This document shows, in pieces, positions 31,262-39,541 of a DNA stretch of 46,892 bases; position 1 is the first letter of the stretch, and each line of letters starts with the position of its first letter. Origin of the DNA: Eggerthellaceae bacterium (GTDB taxonomy: Bacteria; Actinomycetota; Coriobacteriia; Coriobacteriales; Eggerthellaceae); contig JAFRGA010000090.1 of NCBI GenBank assembly GCA_017434045.1, forward strand, positions 1 through 46,892, written 5' to 3'. Made by a program: the position numbers and the translations under genes. The notes below the pieces were generated by a model, which saw only the letters and a program-made list of their open reading frames with translations, had not been told where the DNA came from and did no database searches.

Positions 31262-31444
31262 ATGTTTTCGTCGAAAAAGCGAATCTTCATCGGAAAAAGC
31301 AATTTGCAACAAGAACCTCTGTGCCCTTACCTTTCAGATAAAAACGGCTACCTCGGCTTGCGCCAAAAACCTGGTTTTCTAGAGAGGGTGAGCCAGCCGC
31401 ATCGCGCTCACCCGACTTTGCGCGGCGGAACAACCCAGTTTTAA
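31262..31444 (+). CDS. Possible 60-residue small protein
   Basis: It begins 17 bases after the regulator, with an excellent ribosome site (GGGAGGAGG, 4 bases before ATG 31262). It encodes a basic protein (MFSSKKRIFIGKSN...). The second half runs through GGGTGAG/CTCACCC-type inverted repeats and reads like translated repeat DNA (VSQPHRAHPTLRGG), so only the start may be meaningful. No family recognised. Confidence 0.3.
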   Translation: MFSSKKRIFIGKSNLQQEPLCPYLSDKNGYLGLRQKPGFLERVSQPHRAHPTLRGGTTQF

Positions 31445-31471
31445 CACGTCTTCCGTCGCTCCTCTTCCTCT

Positions 31472-31555
31472 CAGAGCCTCCGAGCTTGTCCCATTTGCCC
31501 GAAACGAACCGAAATCGAACTACGCAGATGGGATAAGCTCGGGGGCTCTGTTTTT
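31472..31555 (+). terminator. Long hairpin followed by T5
   Basis: 27-base arms (31472-31498 with 31524-31550) pair completely on the plus strand, the three non-Watson-Crick positions all being G-U there and A-C on the other strand. TTTTT follows at 31551. The 25-base loop has a near-repeat CGAAACGAAC/CGAAATCGAAC. It would end transcription from the regulator gene, and it abuts the stop codon of the convergent HAD gene. Confidence 0.65.
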
Positions 31556-32202
31556 CACAGTTGGAGAGCCCAGTCGGCGAAATCCTCAAACGATTCGAAA
31601 GAGTAACCTGGCTTCTCGGCCTCAAGTTCGTCGGCGGCAAACATCCCCCATAGGGCGGCGACGGTCGTGCAACCGGCAGCGTTGCCCGCATGGATGTCGA
31701 AGGGGCTGTCGCCCACGTACATGCACTCGGCCGGTTCGAGTCCGAGCATGTCAGCCCCCAGCAAGATGGGGTCGGGCTCGGGCTTGGCCTTCTGGCAGTC
31801 ATCCGGGCCAACAAGGCAGTCCATGTAGGGCCAGATACCGGTGATCTGCAGGCCGCGCGTCGCCAACGGCGCCTTTTTGGACGTGACCACGCCCATCTTG
31901 AACCCGGCATCTGCAAGCTGGCGCACGCCGTCGAGCACGGCGGGGAACGCCGTTATCGCCGCATCGTGATGCGCGTGGTTGTGCTCGCGATACACGCGCA
32001 GCAGCTCGTCGCGCTGCTCGATGCTCGAAGCGAAATCCATCATCTGATCTGCAAGCGGTATGCCGACTTTCGCCATGAGCTGCTCGTCAGGCAGCTGATG
32101 GCCCAAGACCACGCGTGTGGTGTGGCGCATGCTCGAGAGTATGAGGTCGTGAGTATCGACGAGCGTGCCGTCATTGTCGAAGAGGATGCCGCGAAGCGTC
32201 AT
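31555..32202 (-). CDS. HAD-superfamily phosphatase (phosphoglycolate phosphatase-like)
   Basis: 215 residues. HAD motif I is LFDNDGTLVDT (Asp9 nucleophile, Asp11), motif II GVVTSKK, and motifs III/IV KPEPDPILLG and YVGDSPFDIHAG. A helical cap between motifs I and II (about 15-85) marks subclass I, the Gph/PpaX group, so small phosphate esters such as 2-phosphoglycolate or pyrophosphate are likely substrates; it cannot be narrowed further. ATG 32202 has AAAGGG 7 bases upstream. A hairpin element (32266-32367) lies 63 bases upstream. Confidence 0.88.
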   Translation of the reverse strand: MTLRGILFDNDGTLVDTHDLILSSMRHTTRVVLGHQLPDEQLMAKVGIPLADQMMDFASSIEQRDELLRVYREHNHAHHDAAITAFPAVLDGVRQLADAGFKMGVVTSKKAPLATRGLQITGIWPYMDCLVGPDDCQKAKPEPDPILLGADMLGLEPAECMYVGDSPFDIHAGNAAGCTTVAALWGMFAADELEAEKPGYSFESFEDFADWALQL

Positions 32203-32265
32203 GCTTATGCCCTTTCTATCGTTCGCTCACGTTTGTGCATGCAAAACTTAACGCAATCCAAGAGA

Positions 32266-32367
32266 ACTCAGGCGGTGGACGAGGGTGCGAGCGATTCTGC
32301 AGATACTTTCTTCAATACTTCATAGGTTAACCGAAGCCAAGCGAGCACCCTCGCCCTCCACCTGAGT
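32266..32367 (-). ncRNA. Structured intergenic element E1
   Basis: 23-base arms (32266-32288 with 32345-32367) pair with three irregular positions; two are G-U if read on the minus strand, so a minus-strand transcript upstream of the HAD gene is favoured. The loop of 56 bases contains GGTTAACC. No family recognised. With E2 it fills most of the 453-base gap 32203-32655. Confidence 0.45.
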
Positions 32368-32413
32368 CCTCCTGGGCTTGCGTCAGGTTGTTCACATCCC
32401 AGCAGTCCCGGTC

Positions 32414-32533
32414 GGGGGCAGGAGGGTGGAGCGAGGTTAAGCCAAAGGAGCCGAGAAATCCACTTTTCCGCCCGACCTTGGCGGAAAAGTTAGTTCGAGG
32501 CGACGGCGCGTCGAGCGTAATCCTCCTGCCCCC
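32414..32533. ncRNA. Structured intergenic element E2
   Basis: 12-bp perfect arms (GGGGGCAGGAGG at 32414-32425 with its complement at 32522-32533), an inner 11-bp hairpin ACTTTTCCGCC/GGCGGAAAAGT (32462-32490) and a CGACG/CGTCG hairpin (32501-32513). The single-stranded stretch GAGCGAGGTTAAGCC and GGAGCCGAGAAATCC looks like the kind of sequence kept for function. Strand not determined. Confidence 0.45.
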
Positions 32534-32598
32534 AGACAGGGCGAACAATCAAGGTGCGAACAGCAGCTCCAGGTTCTCTGCATCATATCACACACTTG

Positions 32599-32627
32599 TT
32601 GACATCGAACACGTGTTTGATTATGAT
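32599..32627 (+). promoter_or_regulatory. Promoter of the radical-SAM operon with a LexA-like box in the spacer
   Basis: TTGACA (32599-32604), a 17-base spacer, TATGAT (32622-32627): the best promoter in the window. The spacer contains CGAACACGTGTTTG (32606-32619), which fits the Gram-positive LexA/DinR box CGAACRNRYGTTYG/C at nearly all positions. LexA bound there would block RNA polymerase, which predicts DNA-damage induction. Confidence 0.7.
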
Positions 32628-32655
32628 GTACAGGTTAGAGCGAACGGACGTACGT

Positions 32656-34119
32656 ATGGACCTCATGACGAAACTCGATATCTTGGCCGATGCGGCAAAA
32701 TACGACGTCGCCTGCACGTCATCGGGTTCGTCGCGTTCGTCGAAAGCGGGAAAGCTCGGGGACGTCCGCTTTTCCGGGTGCTGCCACAGCTTCACCCCCG
32801 ACGGCCGCTGCATCTCGCTGCTGAAAGTCCTCCTCACCAACGTCTGCGTCTACGATTGCGCCTATTGCGTCAACCGCTGCAGCAACGAGGTGCCCCGTGC
32901 CGCGTTTTCTCCCGAAGAGCTCGCCGATCTCACTATCCAGTTCTATCGGCGCAACTACATAGAAGGCCTCTTCCTCAGCTCGGGCGTCCTGAAATCGCCC
33001 GATTACACGACCGAGCTCATGATTCGGACCCTCTCCTTGCTCAGGCATGTCCATGGCTTCAGGGGCTATATCCACGCCAAGGCCGTGCCCGGCTCTTCCC
33101 CAGAGCTCATCGACCAGCTCGGCCGCCTGGCAGACAGGCTCAGCGTCAACCTCGAGCTCCCCTCGCAGAGCAGCCTCGCCCTTTTGGCGCCGCAAAAGCC
33201 CGGGAAGTCCATACTGGCGCCCATGCGCCAGATCAGGGATAACATCGCCGAAGATGCCGAAACCCGTGCGTTCGTGCGTCGGAAGCCCACGGTCTACCAG
33301 CAACAGGTCAGCATTGCGCGAAAGCAGGAGGCCTTCGCCCCAGCCGGGCAATCGACGCAGATGATCATCGGCGCCACGCCCGAAACCGATTTCCAGATCC
33401 TCAACCTGTCCGCCACCTTGTACACGTCGTACAACCTGAAGCGCGTGTTCTTCAGCGCGTACCTTCCCGTTAACGAGGACCCTCGGCTCCCTTCCACCGG
33501 GGCGGTCCAATTGAACCGCGAGCATCGCCTGTACCAGGCCGATTGGCTCATGCGGTTCTATCGCTTCGAAGTGGGCGAGCTCATCGACGAGGCGCATCCC
33601 TTCCTCGAGACCGACGTCGACCCGAAGGCGAACTGGGCGCTCAACCACCTCGACCTCTTCCCGATCGAGGTGAACACCGCCTCCCTCGAGGAGCTCCTGC
33701 GCGTCCCCGGCATCGGCCCAACCGGCGCCCGCAAGATCATCAGGGCGCGACGTACCTCCACCTTGCGCGAGGACGAGCTTCGCAAGCTGGGGATCGCCTA
33801 CAAGCGTGCACGCTATTTCATCACCTGCAACGGTTCGTACGGTGGCTCCGGCATCGATTTCTCCCGCGAGCACCTGCACAGCGTCCTCGCCGCCCCCATC
33901 GAAGGGGGCCGCCATGGCCGCCGGGCAGACAAAACGCTCCCCGGGCAGCTCAAGCTGTTCGAAGATGCCGAACCTGCTTCCAAAGCCCTGCCGCCAAACG
34001 CGCCACCTGCGCAGCTGCCGCCTGCCACCGCAGCGCCAAGCCAAGTTCCGTCCGCGTCATCGGCCGCCCTCGCACAGCAGATGCAGGCGAGCGCCCGGCA
34101 AATCGTGCCTTGGTTCTAA
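32656..34119 (+). CDS. Putative DNA modification/repair radical SAM protein (TIGR03916-type)
   Basis: 487 residues from ATG 32656, about 22 bases after the predicted transcription start; ATG 32665 is an alternative. The radical-SAM cluster motif is CVYDCAYC (Cys64, Cys68, Cys71). A helix-hairpin-helix DNA-binding motif follows near 337-364 (VNTASLEELLRVPGIGPTGA), with a C-terminal Pro/Ala-rich tail. This domain pair, with a partner gene directly downstream, matches the 'putative DNA modification/repair radical SAM protein' family, known from genomes but of unproven chemistry. The LexA-like box in the promoter supports a repair role. Ten bases separate it from the partner gene. Confidence 0.88.
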   Translation: MDLMTKLDILADAAKYDVACTSSGSSRSSKAGKLGDVRFSGCCHSFTPDGRCISLLKVLLTNVCVYDCAYCVNRCSNEVPRAAFSPEELADLTIQFYRRNYIEGLFLSSGVLKSPDYTTELMIRTLSLLRHVHGFRGYIHAKAVPGSSPELIDQLGRLADRLSVNLELPSQSSLALLAPQKPGKSILAPMRQIRDNIAEDAETRAFVRRKPTVYQQQVSIARKQEAFAPAGQSTQMIIGATPETDFQILNLSATLYTSYNLKRVFFSAYLPVNEDPRLPSTGAVQLNREHRLYQADWLMRFYRFEVGELIDEAHPFLETDVDPKANWALNHLDLFPIEVNTASLEELLRVPGIGPTGARKIIRARRTSTLREDELRKLGIAYKRARYFITCNGSYGGSGIDFSREHLHSVLAAPIEGGRHGRRADKTLPGQLKLFEDAEPASKALPPNAPPAQLPPATAAPSQVPSASSAALAQQMQASARQIVPWF

Positions 34120-34129
34120 AGAGGTGCCG

Positions 34130-34960
34130 ATGCAACCGCTTGCAGTCAACGAATCGGGAAGCGCGCAGCCGCTGCAACACGTCGCCTACCTTCACGACGG
34201 CACGCTCGAGGGGCTGCTGTGCTGCATTTTCGAGGCCTACGTCCGCCACGAGGATCCCGAGGACATCGTCCACGAGAAGCTCTACCAGCCACGCTTCGAG
34301 CAATCGGCGCTGTTCGTCGCCTCCGATTTCGAACGCGCGCAACGGGTGCGCAGGGGCGTTGAACGCGAAGCTGGCTTCGGGGCCTTCGGAGCCGTCATGC
34401 GCGCCGCGGCAAGCGACCGCCCTCAGGCGGGCCTCGTCGTCTACCGCTTCATCCGCTACATCATGAACCCCCGTTCACAGCGGAACAAAAAGCGCAACGT
34501 GCTCGACGACCTGTCGAACCCCATCGTCGCGGATTTGGTCGCGCTGGAACGGAGCGTTTTGAACGAAGAAGAGCGGATGCGCCAGTTCGTACGGTTCTCC
34601 CATCTCGAGAACGGGGTCTGGTTCGCCCGCTGCAACCCCAACGCAAACGTCGTGCCGCTTGTCATGAGGTCCTTTGCAGAGCGCTTCAACACCCAGCCCT
34701 TCATAATCTACGACGAGAACCACCACTTAGCCGGCGTGCACGATGGAAACGGATGGCATCTCGTAGCCGACGACGTCGTGAACATCCCCTCCCGCACAAC
34801 CGAGGACGCCCACATCGAGGCCTTATGGAAGCGCTTCTACGACTCGCTCGCCATCGAGGCGCGCTACAACCCGGAGCTTCGCCGCCATTTCATGCCAGTC
34901 CGGCTTTGGCGCAACCTGCCCGAAACCCATCCGCAGCCCAACCGGCTCAAGCGCCGTTAA
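34130..34960 (+). CDS. TIGR03915/DUF4130-type DNA metabolism protein, partner of the radical SAM enzyme
   Basis: 276 residues. ATG 34130 has AAGAGG 5 bases upstream and follows the radical SAM gene by 10 bases, so they are cotranscribed. Family blocks: YLHDGTLEGLLCCIFEAYV at 19-37, YRFIRYIMNPRSQRNKKRN, MRQFVRFSHLENGVWFARCN, HHLAGVHDGNGW and a C-terminal RRHFMPVRLWRNLPE. In other genomes the same protein is sometimes fused to a uracil-DNA-glycosylase-like domain; none is present here. Biochemical function unknown. It presumably acts with the upstream enzyme on damaged or modified DNA. Confidence 0.85.
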   Translation: MQPLAVNESGSAQPLQHVAYLHDGTLEGLLCCIFEAYVRHEDPEDIVHEKLYQPRFEQSALFVASDFERAQRVRRGVEREAGFGAFGAVMRAAASDRPQAGLVVYRFIRYIMNPRSQRNKKRNVLDDLSNPIVADLVALERSVLNEEERMRQFVRFSHLENGVWFARCNPNANVVPLVMRSFAERFNTQPFIIYDENHHLAGVHDGNGWHLVADDVVNIPSRTTEDAHIEALWKRFYDSLAIEARYNPELRRHFMPVRLWRNLPETHPQPNRLKRR

Positions 34961-35002
34961 GGTGCCCGGCCATGTTCGGCAAGCGCAGTTGACAGAGGGC
35001 CG

Positions 35003-36973
35003 TTAAACGAGCTTGTTCATGCGGCGGTCGTAGGTGAGGATGCCGTTCGTCTCCTCTTCGATGTCGCTCACCTGCGTGTAGATGTATCCCGCAAGCCCTT
35101 TTTCGGCCATGCTGTCCATCTGCGCGAGCAGGGTTTTCACGGCAGCGCGCCACAAGTTGACGTCATCGTAGGGCTCGTATCCATACGCCTTGTCGAGCGC
35201 GCTATGTCCATCGACCCTATGCGTGAAGCCGCCGAACTCCGAGATGAAGAACGCCCTCTTGCGGTTTCTGTCGGCCCACACCTTCATGTCGCGGAAGTAG
35301 TTGTGCACGCTGTTGAAGTCGCCGCATTTCTGGTCGTACCATCCGCTCGTGGCGTCCACGAGGCGCGTCGGGTCCAGGCCGCGCACCATGGCGCATGCGT
35401 CCTTCGCGTTGAACTGCCCCCAGCCCTCGTTGAACAGCGACCAGCCGATGATGCACGGATGGTTGCCGAGCAGGCGCAACGTCTCGCAGCAGGTGTCGCT
35501 CCACTCTTTCCGATAACCCTCGTTGCTGGCCCCGAGCTCTTCGCGGTGCTTGTCCGTGTCGTCGCGATAGTGGTTCCAGCTAATCTTGAACAGCGTGGGC
35601 TTGTAGCTCCACTGCCAAAGCTTGATATCGGGATCGCCGCCGCTTACCATGTCCTGGAGCACGAGCATGCCGAGCCGGTCGCAATGGTAGTACCAACGCG
35701 CGCTCTCGATTTTTATATGCTTGCGCATCAGGTTGAACCCGGCCTTGCGCATTTCGCGGATGTCGAAGAGGAGCGCCTCGTCGGAAGGGGCTGTCATGAG
35801 GCCATCCGACCAATATGCCTGATCGAGCACGCCTTTGACGAACAGCGGATTGCCGTTGAGGTAAATCTGCTTATGCCCGTTGGAGCCCTCTTTCAACTCG
35901 ACGGTGCGGAAGCCGAAATAGCTGTTCACGACGTCGTCGCCGAACGTCAGCCGTATGCTGTAGAGATAGGGGTCTTCGGGAGACCAGAGACGGGCATCTG
36001 GGACCTTCGCCGCAACGGCGCAGGTCGACTCGTGCACGGCTTCCTCCGTTAACGCCACGACCTTGCCATCTGCGTCGATGACTTCGAGTTTCAGCAGGCG
36101 GAAGCCCTGCTTGAGAGCTTGATCGGCTTCATCGGCAGCCAGCTGTTCGGGCGCGGCAGGCGTGCCGTCATCCTGAGCGGCCGGATGCGCGTCCTTCACG
36201 GACTCCGCCTGATGTCCTTGCGCATCGGATGAATCGTCGAGCACGAGGTTCACTCCTATGGAGACGATGCCGGTCAAGGCATCGGGGTCGATGACCATCG
36301 AGCTCACCCGCTCGTCGGGGACAACCTCCAGCCAGACGGTCTGCCAAATGCCGCTTTGCGCCGAGTACCAGATGTCGCCTCGGTCGAAGCGCTGCTTCCC
36401 GCGCAGATGCGGCCCCATCTCGCTCGGGTCGGCCACGCAGACGGCGAGCATGTTTTCGCCAGGGGCCAAAAACTCGGTGATATCGAAGGCGAAGGGGGTG
36501 TACCCGCCCGCATGCTGGCCGGCGAATTCGCCGTTCACCCAGATGGAACAGGTGTAATCGACTGCCTGGAAATGCAGCAGGAGACGTTGCCCGCCTTCGA
36601 GGGCAGGTGCCTCGAACGAACGGCGGTACCAGAGCAGCTCGTCCGGCTGGAGCTGGCGCTTGACGCCGGAAAGCGGCGACTCGGGCGAGAACGGAACGAG
36701 TATGCTCGAGGTGAACAGCCCGCAATCGGGTTGCTGCGCTTGCTTCACGGTCAAGCTCAGGTCTCCGGCCGGGTCGTGGCCGCTCGGGACGAACGCGCAT
36801 TCCCACAGCCCGTTGAGGATCTGGCAAGAAGCACGGGCGAACTGCGGCTCGGGATGCTCCTCGAGCACATGGGCGGGATCTATCTCCTCGCCCCACGGTG
36901 TGAAGAGCTCGGCAAGCGTGACTGTGACATGTTCTTTCGGCTTCGCGCCGAGGACTTTCTTCAAGTGCAGCAT
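35003..36973 (-). CDS. Glycoside hydrolase family 2 (beta-galactosidase/beta-glucuronidase type)
   Basis: 656 residues, cytoplasmic. The GH2 sugar-binding domain is at about 45-215 (NGLWECAFVPSG, WYRRSFEAP, GGYTPFAFDIT), then the Ig-like domain, then the TIM barrel. Catalytic acid/base Glu516 (SLFNEGWGQF) and nucleophile Glu579 (FISEFGGF). The Ig-like domain carries a low-complexity insertion of about 45 residues (246-290, Asp/Ala/Gln-rich) not expected in the fold. The sugar specificity cannot be told from the sequence. ATG 36973 has GGGGCGG 3-9 bases upstream. It lies downstream of a GH13 gene, separated by three palindromes. Confidence 0.92.
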   Translation of the reverse strand: MLHLKKVLGAKPKEHVTVTLAELFTPWGEEIDPAHVLEEHPEPQFARASCQILNGLWECAFVPSGHDPAGDLSLTVKQAQQPDCGLFTSSILVPFSPESPLSGVKRQLQPDELLWYRRSFEAPALEGGQRLLLHFQAVDYTCSIWVNGEFAGQHAGGYTPFAFDITEFLAPGENMLAVCVADPSEMGPHLRGKQRFDRGDIWYSAQSGIWQTVWLEVVPDERVSSMVIDPDALTGIVSIGVNLVLDDSSDAQGHQAESVKDAHPAAQDDGTPAAPEQLAADEADQALKQGFRLLKLEVIDADGKVVALTEEAVHESTCAVAAKVPDARLWSPEDPYLYSIRLTFGDDVVNSYFGFRTVELKEGSNGHKQIYLNGNPLFVKGVLDQAYWSDGLMTAPSDEALLFDIREMRKAGFNLMRKHIKIESARWYYHCDRLGMLVLQDMVSGGDPDIKLWQWSYKPTLFKISWNHYRDDTDKHREELGASNEGYRKEWSDTCCETLRLLGNHPCIIGWSLFNEGWGQFNAKDACAMVRGLDPTRLVDATSGWYDQKCGDFNSVHNYFRDMKVWADRNRKRAFFISEFGGFTHRVDGHSALDKAYGYEPYDDVNLWRAAVKTLLAQMDSMAEKGLAGYIYTQVSDIEEETNGILTYDRRMNKLV

Positions 36974-37098
36974 ATCCGCCCCATCCCGAAAAGGCTCACG
37001 AGTTCCCTCTGCTCAGGATACCGTATCGAACAGCGGAAAGCCCATCTGCGCATGAGAAACGCGCTTGCAATCGGAAATCCTTGCCGGAAAGGAGAAAC

Positions 37099-37127
37099 GC
37101 ATCAAAGGGGACAGTCCCCTTTGATGC
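37099..37127. repeat. REP-like palindrome, type 2
   Basis: A 29-base perfect palindrome (GCATCAAAGGGGAC and complement around one base). First of a tandem triplet between the two glycosidase genes. Confidence 0.92.
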
Positions 37128-37132
37128 AAAAA

Positions 37133-37163
37133 CGAATCGAAGGGGACTGTCCCCTTCGATTCG
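37133..37163. repeat. REP-like palindrome, type 2
   Basis: A 31-base perfect palindrome (CGAATCGAAGGGGAC and complement). Second of the triplet. The outer bases differ from the first copy but remain palindromic. Confidence 0.92.
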
Positions 37164-37171
37164 TTTTATTG

Positions 37172-37192
37172 TAAATGGGGCAAGACCCCTTC
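37172..37192. repeat. REP-like palindrome, degenerate third copy
   Basis: AAATGGGGCAAGACCCCTT, a worn relative 8 bases after the second copy, ending just before the GH13 stop codon. Confidence 0.7.
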
Positions 37193-37200
37193 ACGCATTC

Positions 37201-39402
37201 CTATTGCAGCGCTGCTGAACGTTGTTCTTCGCCGCCGAGGGGCAAGCGCCAGTACGCAGCCGAGCAAGGTGGGGCGGCGACACAAATGATGCCGTCCTCG
37301 CAACGCGCGGCGGGCAGCGCCTCTGCCGAAGCGGAGAAAAGCATCGGGGCGCAAGCCGTCACGCCTTTCAAGGCCGCTCGGTCTTCCGCGGGCAACCCGA
37401 CTTCCGCAGAGCTTGCGTCGAAAGCCACGGTGAGGGGCTTGTCGGCGCGGTTTGCCGCCGCAATGACGGCCACACCTTCCTCCCTGTCGACGCGAATGGC
37501 GCATATGACATCGTCATGGGGCGCTGCGCCTGCGAACGAACCTCGGCGCAAGGCACGCGACCCTTTTCTCAGCATGCCGATGTTTTGGTAAAACGCCGTG
37601 AGATCAGCTCCGCAATCAGGCCGTTTCTCCCGCTCGGATGCGCTGAATGGCATCGTTGCCCTGCAGAACGGGTCCCCGCCGCCCATCAACCCGCATTCAT
37701 CGCCGTAGTACACGCAGGGCATGCCGGGCAAGGCATAGAGGAACGTTGCGATCATCTTCTGAAGTTGCGCCGCCTCGGCATCTTGCGCAGCGGTCGTGCC
37801 TGAAGTGAGCTCGAGCTGCTCCTCGCGCGTCATATGGCGCAACGGCCGGCCGAACACCAACGCGCTGCGTAGGCGCTCGACATCGTGGGAGGAGAGCAGG
37901 TTCATGAGCCGCTCGTACATCTGCGGAGGATAGTTCGACTTCTGGACGAGCAGCAGCATCAAGAGCTGGTGGGCGTCGAGCGTTCCTACCGCGAAGCCCA
38001 GCAGCGCCGATCTCAGTGGGTAATTCATCACCGAATCGAGGGCCGAGCCCAGGGCATACGTCCTAGGCACCCCATAGCTCTCCTTCGTCGTGGCATCCTC
38101 CCACACCTCGCCGATGATGGCGGCGTCGGGATTCGCCCCCTTCACGCACGTGCGTATGCGCTCGAGGACGTCGTCGGGTATCTCGTCTGCCACATCGAGC
38201 CTGTAGCCCTGCGCCCCGGCGGCGAGCCATCTCTCGACGATGCCCCCTTCGCCGAGCACATAGTGCTGCCAAGTCGCGTCGCACTCGTTCACTTCCGGCA
38301 ACGTCGGATCGCCCCACCAGCACCGATACGGGGCCTCCCCGCTTCCGTTCTCGAAATCGTACCAGCTGTAATACGGGGAGTCGCACCCCTGGGCAGCCCC
38401 AAGCTGATCGTAGATGCGATCGGCGTTGAAGTATCTGCTGTCGTTTCCAGTGTGGGAGAGCACGAGGTCGAGGACGATTCGGATGCCCCTCTTCCCGGCG
38501 TCTTCGGCCAAGCGCCTGAAATCTTCATCGGAACCGAGCAAGGGGTCGATATGCTCGTAATCGGCCGTATCGTAGCGGTGGTTCGAGCGGGCCTCGAACA
38601 CGGGGTTGAGGTAGACGACCTCCACTCCCAACGACGCCAGATAATCCAACTTGCCGCGTATGCCCTCGAGCGTCCCGCCGAAGAAGTCGACCGGGTCGAA
38701 ATACGCCTCACGCGGATCATCCGACGTCTCGTCGAGCGGCTGCCACGCAACTGGCTCGTCCCAGTCGCGGTGCAAACGAACGGTGCGGTTCATCTTCCGA
38801 TGATACTCGAGCCCTTCCGGCCGCGCCGTCGGCGAGCTGCGGGCGAACCTGTCGGGGAAAACCTGGTACATGACAGCGCCCGACATCCAATCAGGGGCCT
38901 TGAAATCACCGTTGTAGACGGTGACCTGGAAACCGGGCGACATCTCCATGAGGCAGAAGCCCTCGGAAGGCCGCTCTTCCAGGCGCTCCTCGGAAAACGC
39001 CCAGCCCCGTTCCGTCCAGCAGCCGTCAACCTCGTCGGCCACGAGCTCGCCTATGGTCCCCCTACCATCGGCTCGGGGCACGTAGTAGGCAGCAGAACCG
39101 TCGGTCAAGTCCAGACGGAACACGTAGAACGCCACTTGCGGAGTGCATTTCAAACCCAAATTGCTCGTGTACCCGACCTCGCACGGCCAGAGCGGCATCT
39201 CCGTCCAGCTGAACTCAGAAGAGCCGTTTACGCGCTCTCCGACGAGCGCGACCGCCGACCCCACCGCCCAGCGGGCGAATTCCTCAACGCGAAGCGTCAC
39301 GCTCACATCAGTGCCAGCGAGAACGGCCCCCCTTGGAGAACGGTCACCCGCCCTGCAGGGATCGTGGCTCGTCGCACGCTTCGCTTGTTCAAAGCAAACC
39401 AT
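37201..39402 (-). CDS. Glycoside hydrolase family 13 (alpha-amylase superfamily, neopullulanase-like)
   Basis: 733 residues, no signal peptide, so intracellular. An N-terminal beta-rich domain (about 30-165, EFSWTEMPLWPCEVG, FYVFRLDLTDGSAAYYV) precedes the barrel, as in cyclomaltodextrinase/neopullulanase enzymes. GH13 residues: nucleophile Asp403 (GYRLDVADE), acid/base Glu432 (IIGEVWED), transition-state Asp507 (LLSSHDVERL), and VLDLVLSHTGNDS for region I. It probably trims imported maltodextrins. The start at 39402 has AAGAGA upstream but is not certain. A GH2 gene lies downstream and an MFS gene upstream, all on the minus strand: a likely sugar-use cluster. Confidence 0.92.
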   Translation of the reverse strand: MVCFEQAKRATSHDPCRAGDRSPRGAVLAGTDVSVTLRVEEFARWAVGSAVALVGERVNGSSEFSWTEMPLWPCEVGYTSNLGLKCTPQVAFYVFRLDLTDGSAAYYVPRADGRGTIGELVADEVDGCWTERGWAFSEERLEERPSEGFCLMEMSPGFQVTVYNGDFKAPDWMSGAVMYQVFPDRFARSSPTARPEGLEYHRKMNRTVRLHRDWDEPVAWQPLDETSDDPREAYFDPVDFFGGTLEGIRGKLDYLASLGVEVVYLNPVFEARSNHRYDTADYEHIDPLLGSDEDFRRLAEDAGKRGIRIVLDLVLSHTGNDSRYFNADRIYDQLGAAQGCDSPYYSWYDFENGSGEAPYRCWWGDPTLPEVNECDATWQHYVLGEGGIVERWLAAGAQGYRLDVADEIPDDVLERIRTCVKGANPDAAIIGEVWEDATTKESYGVPRTYALGSALDSVMNYPLRSALLGFAVGTLDAHQLLMLLLVQKSNYPPQMYERLMNLLSSHDVERLRSALVFGRPLRHMTREEQLELTSGTTAAQDAEAAQLQKMIATFLYALPGMPCVYYGDECGLMGGGDPFCRATMPFSASEREKRPDCGADLTAFYQNIGMLRKGSRALRRGSFAGAAPHDDVICAIRVDREEGVAVIAAANRADKPLTVAFDASSAEVGLPAEDRAALKGVTACAPMLFSASAEALPAARCEDGIICVAAPPCSAAYWRLPLGGEEQRSAALQ

Positions 39403-39541
39403 TCAATCTCTTTTCTCGTCCGAATCCATGGTACCAGTCTGCGAGCCATCGTGCCGCCCGCATCTGCCATGGTCCGAATGCAGTCTGTTGCAAAGGTCCG
39501 CGCGAATTGCCAGCTGCAATGCGAACCGGGGAAGCGCCGTG

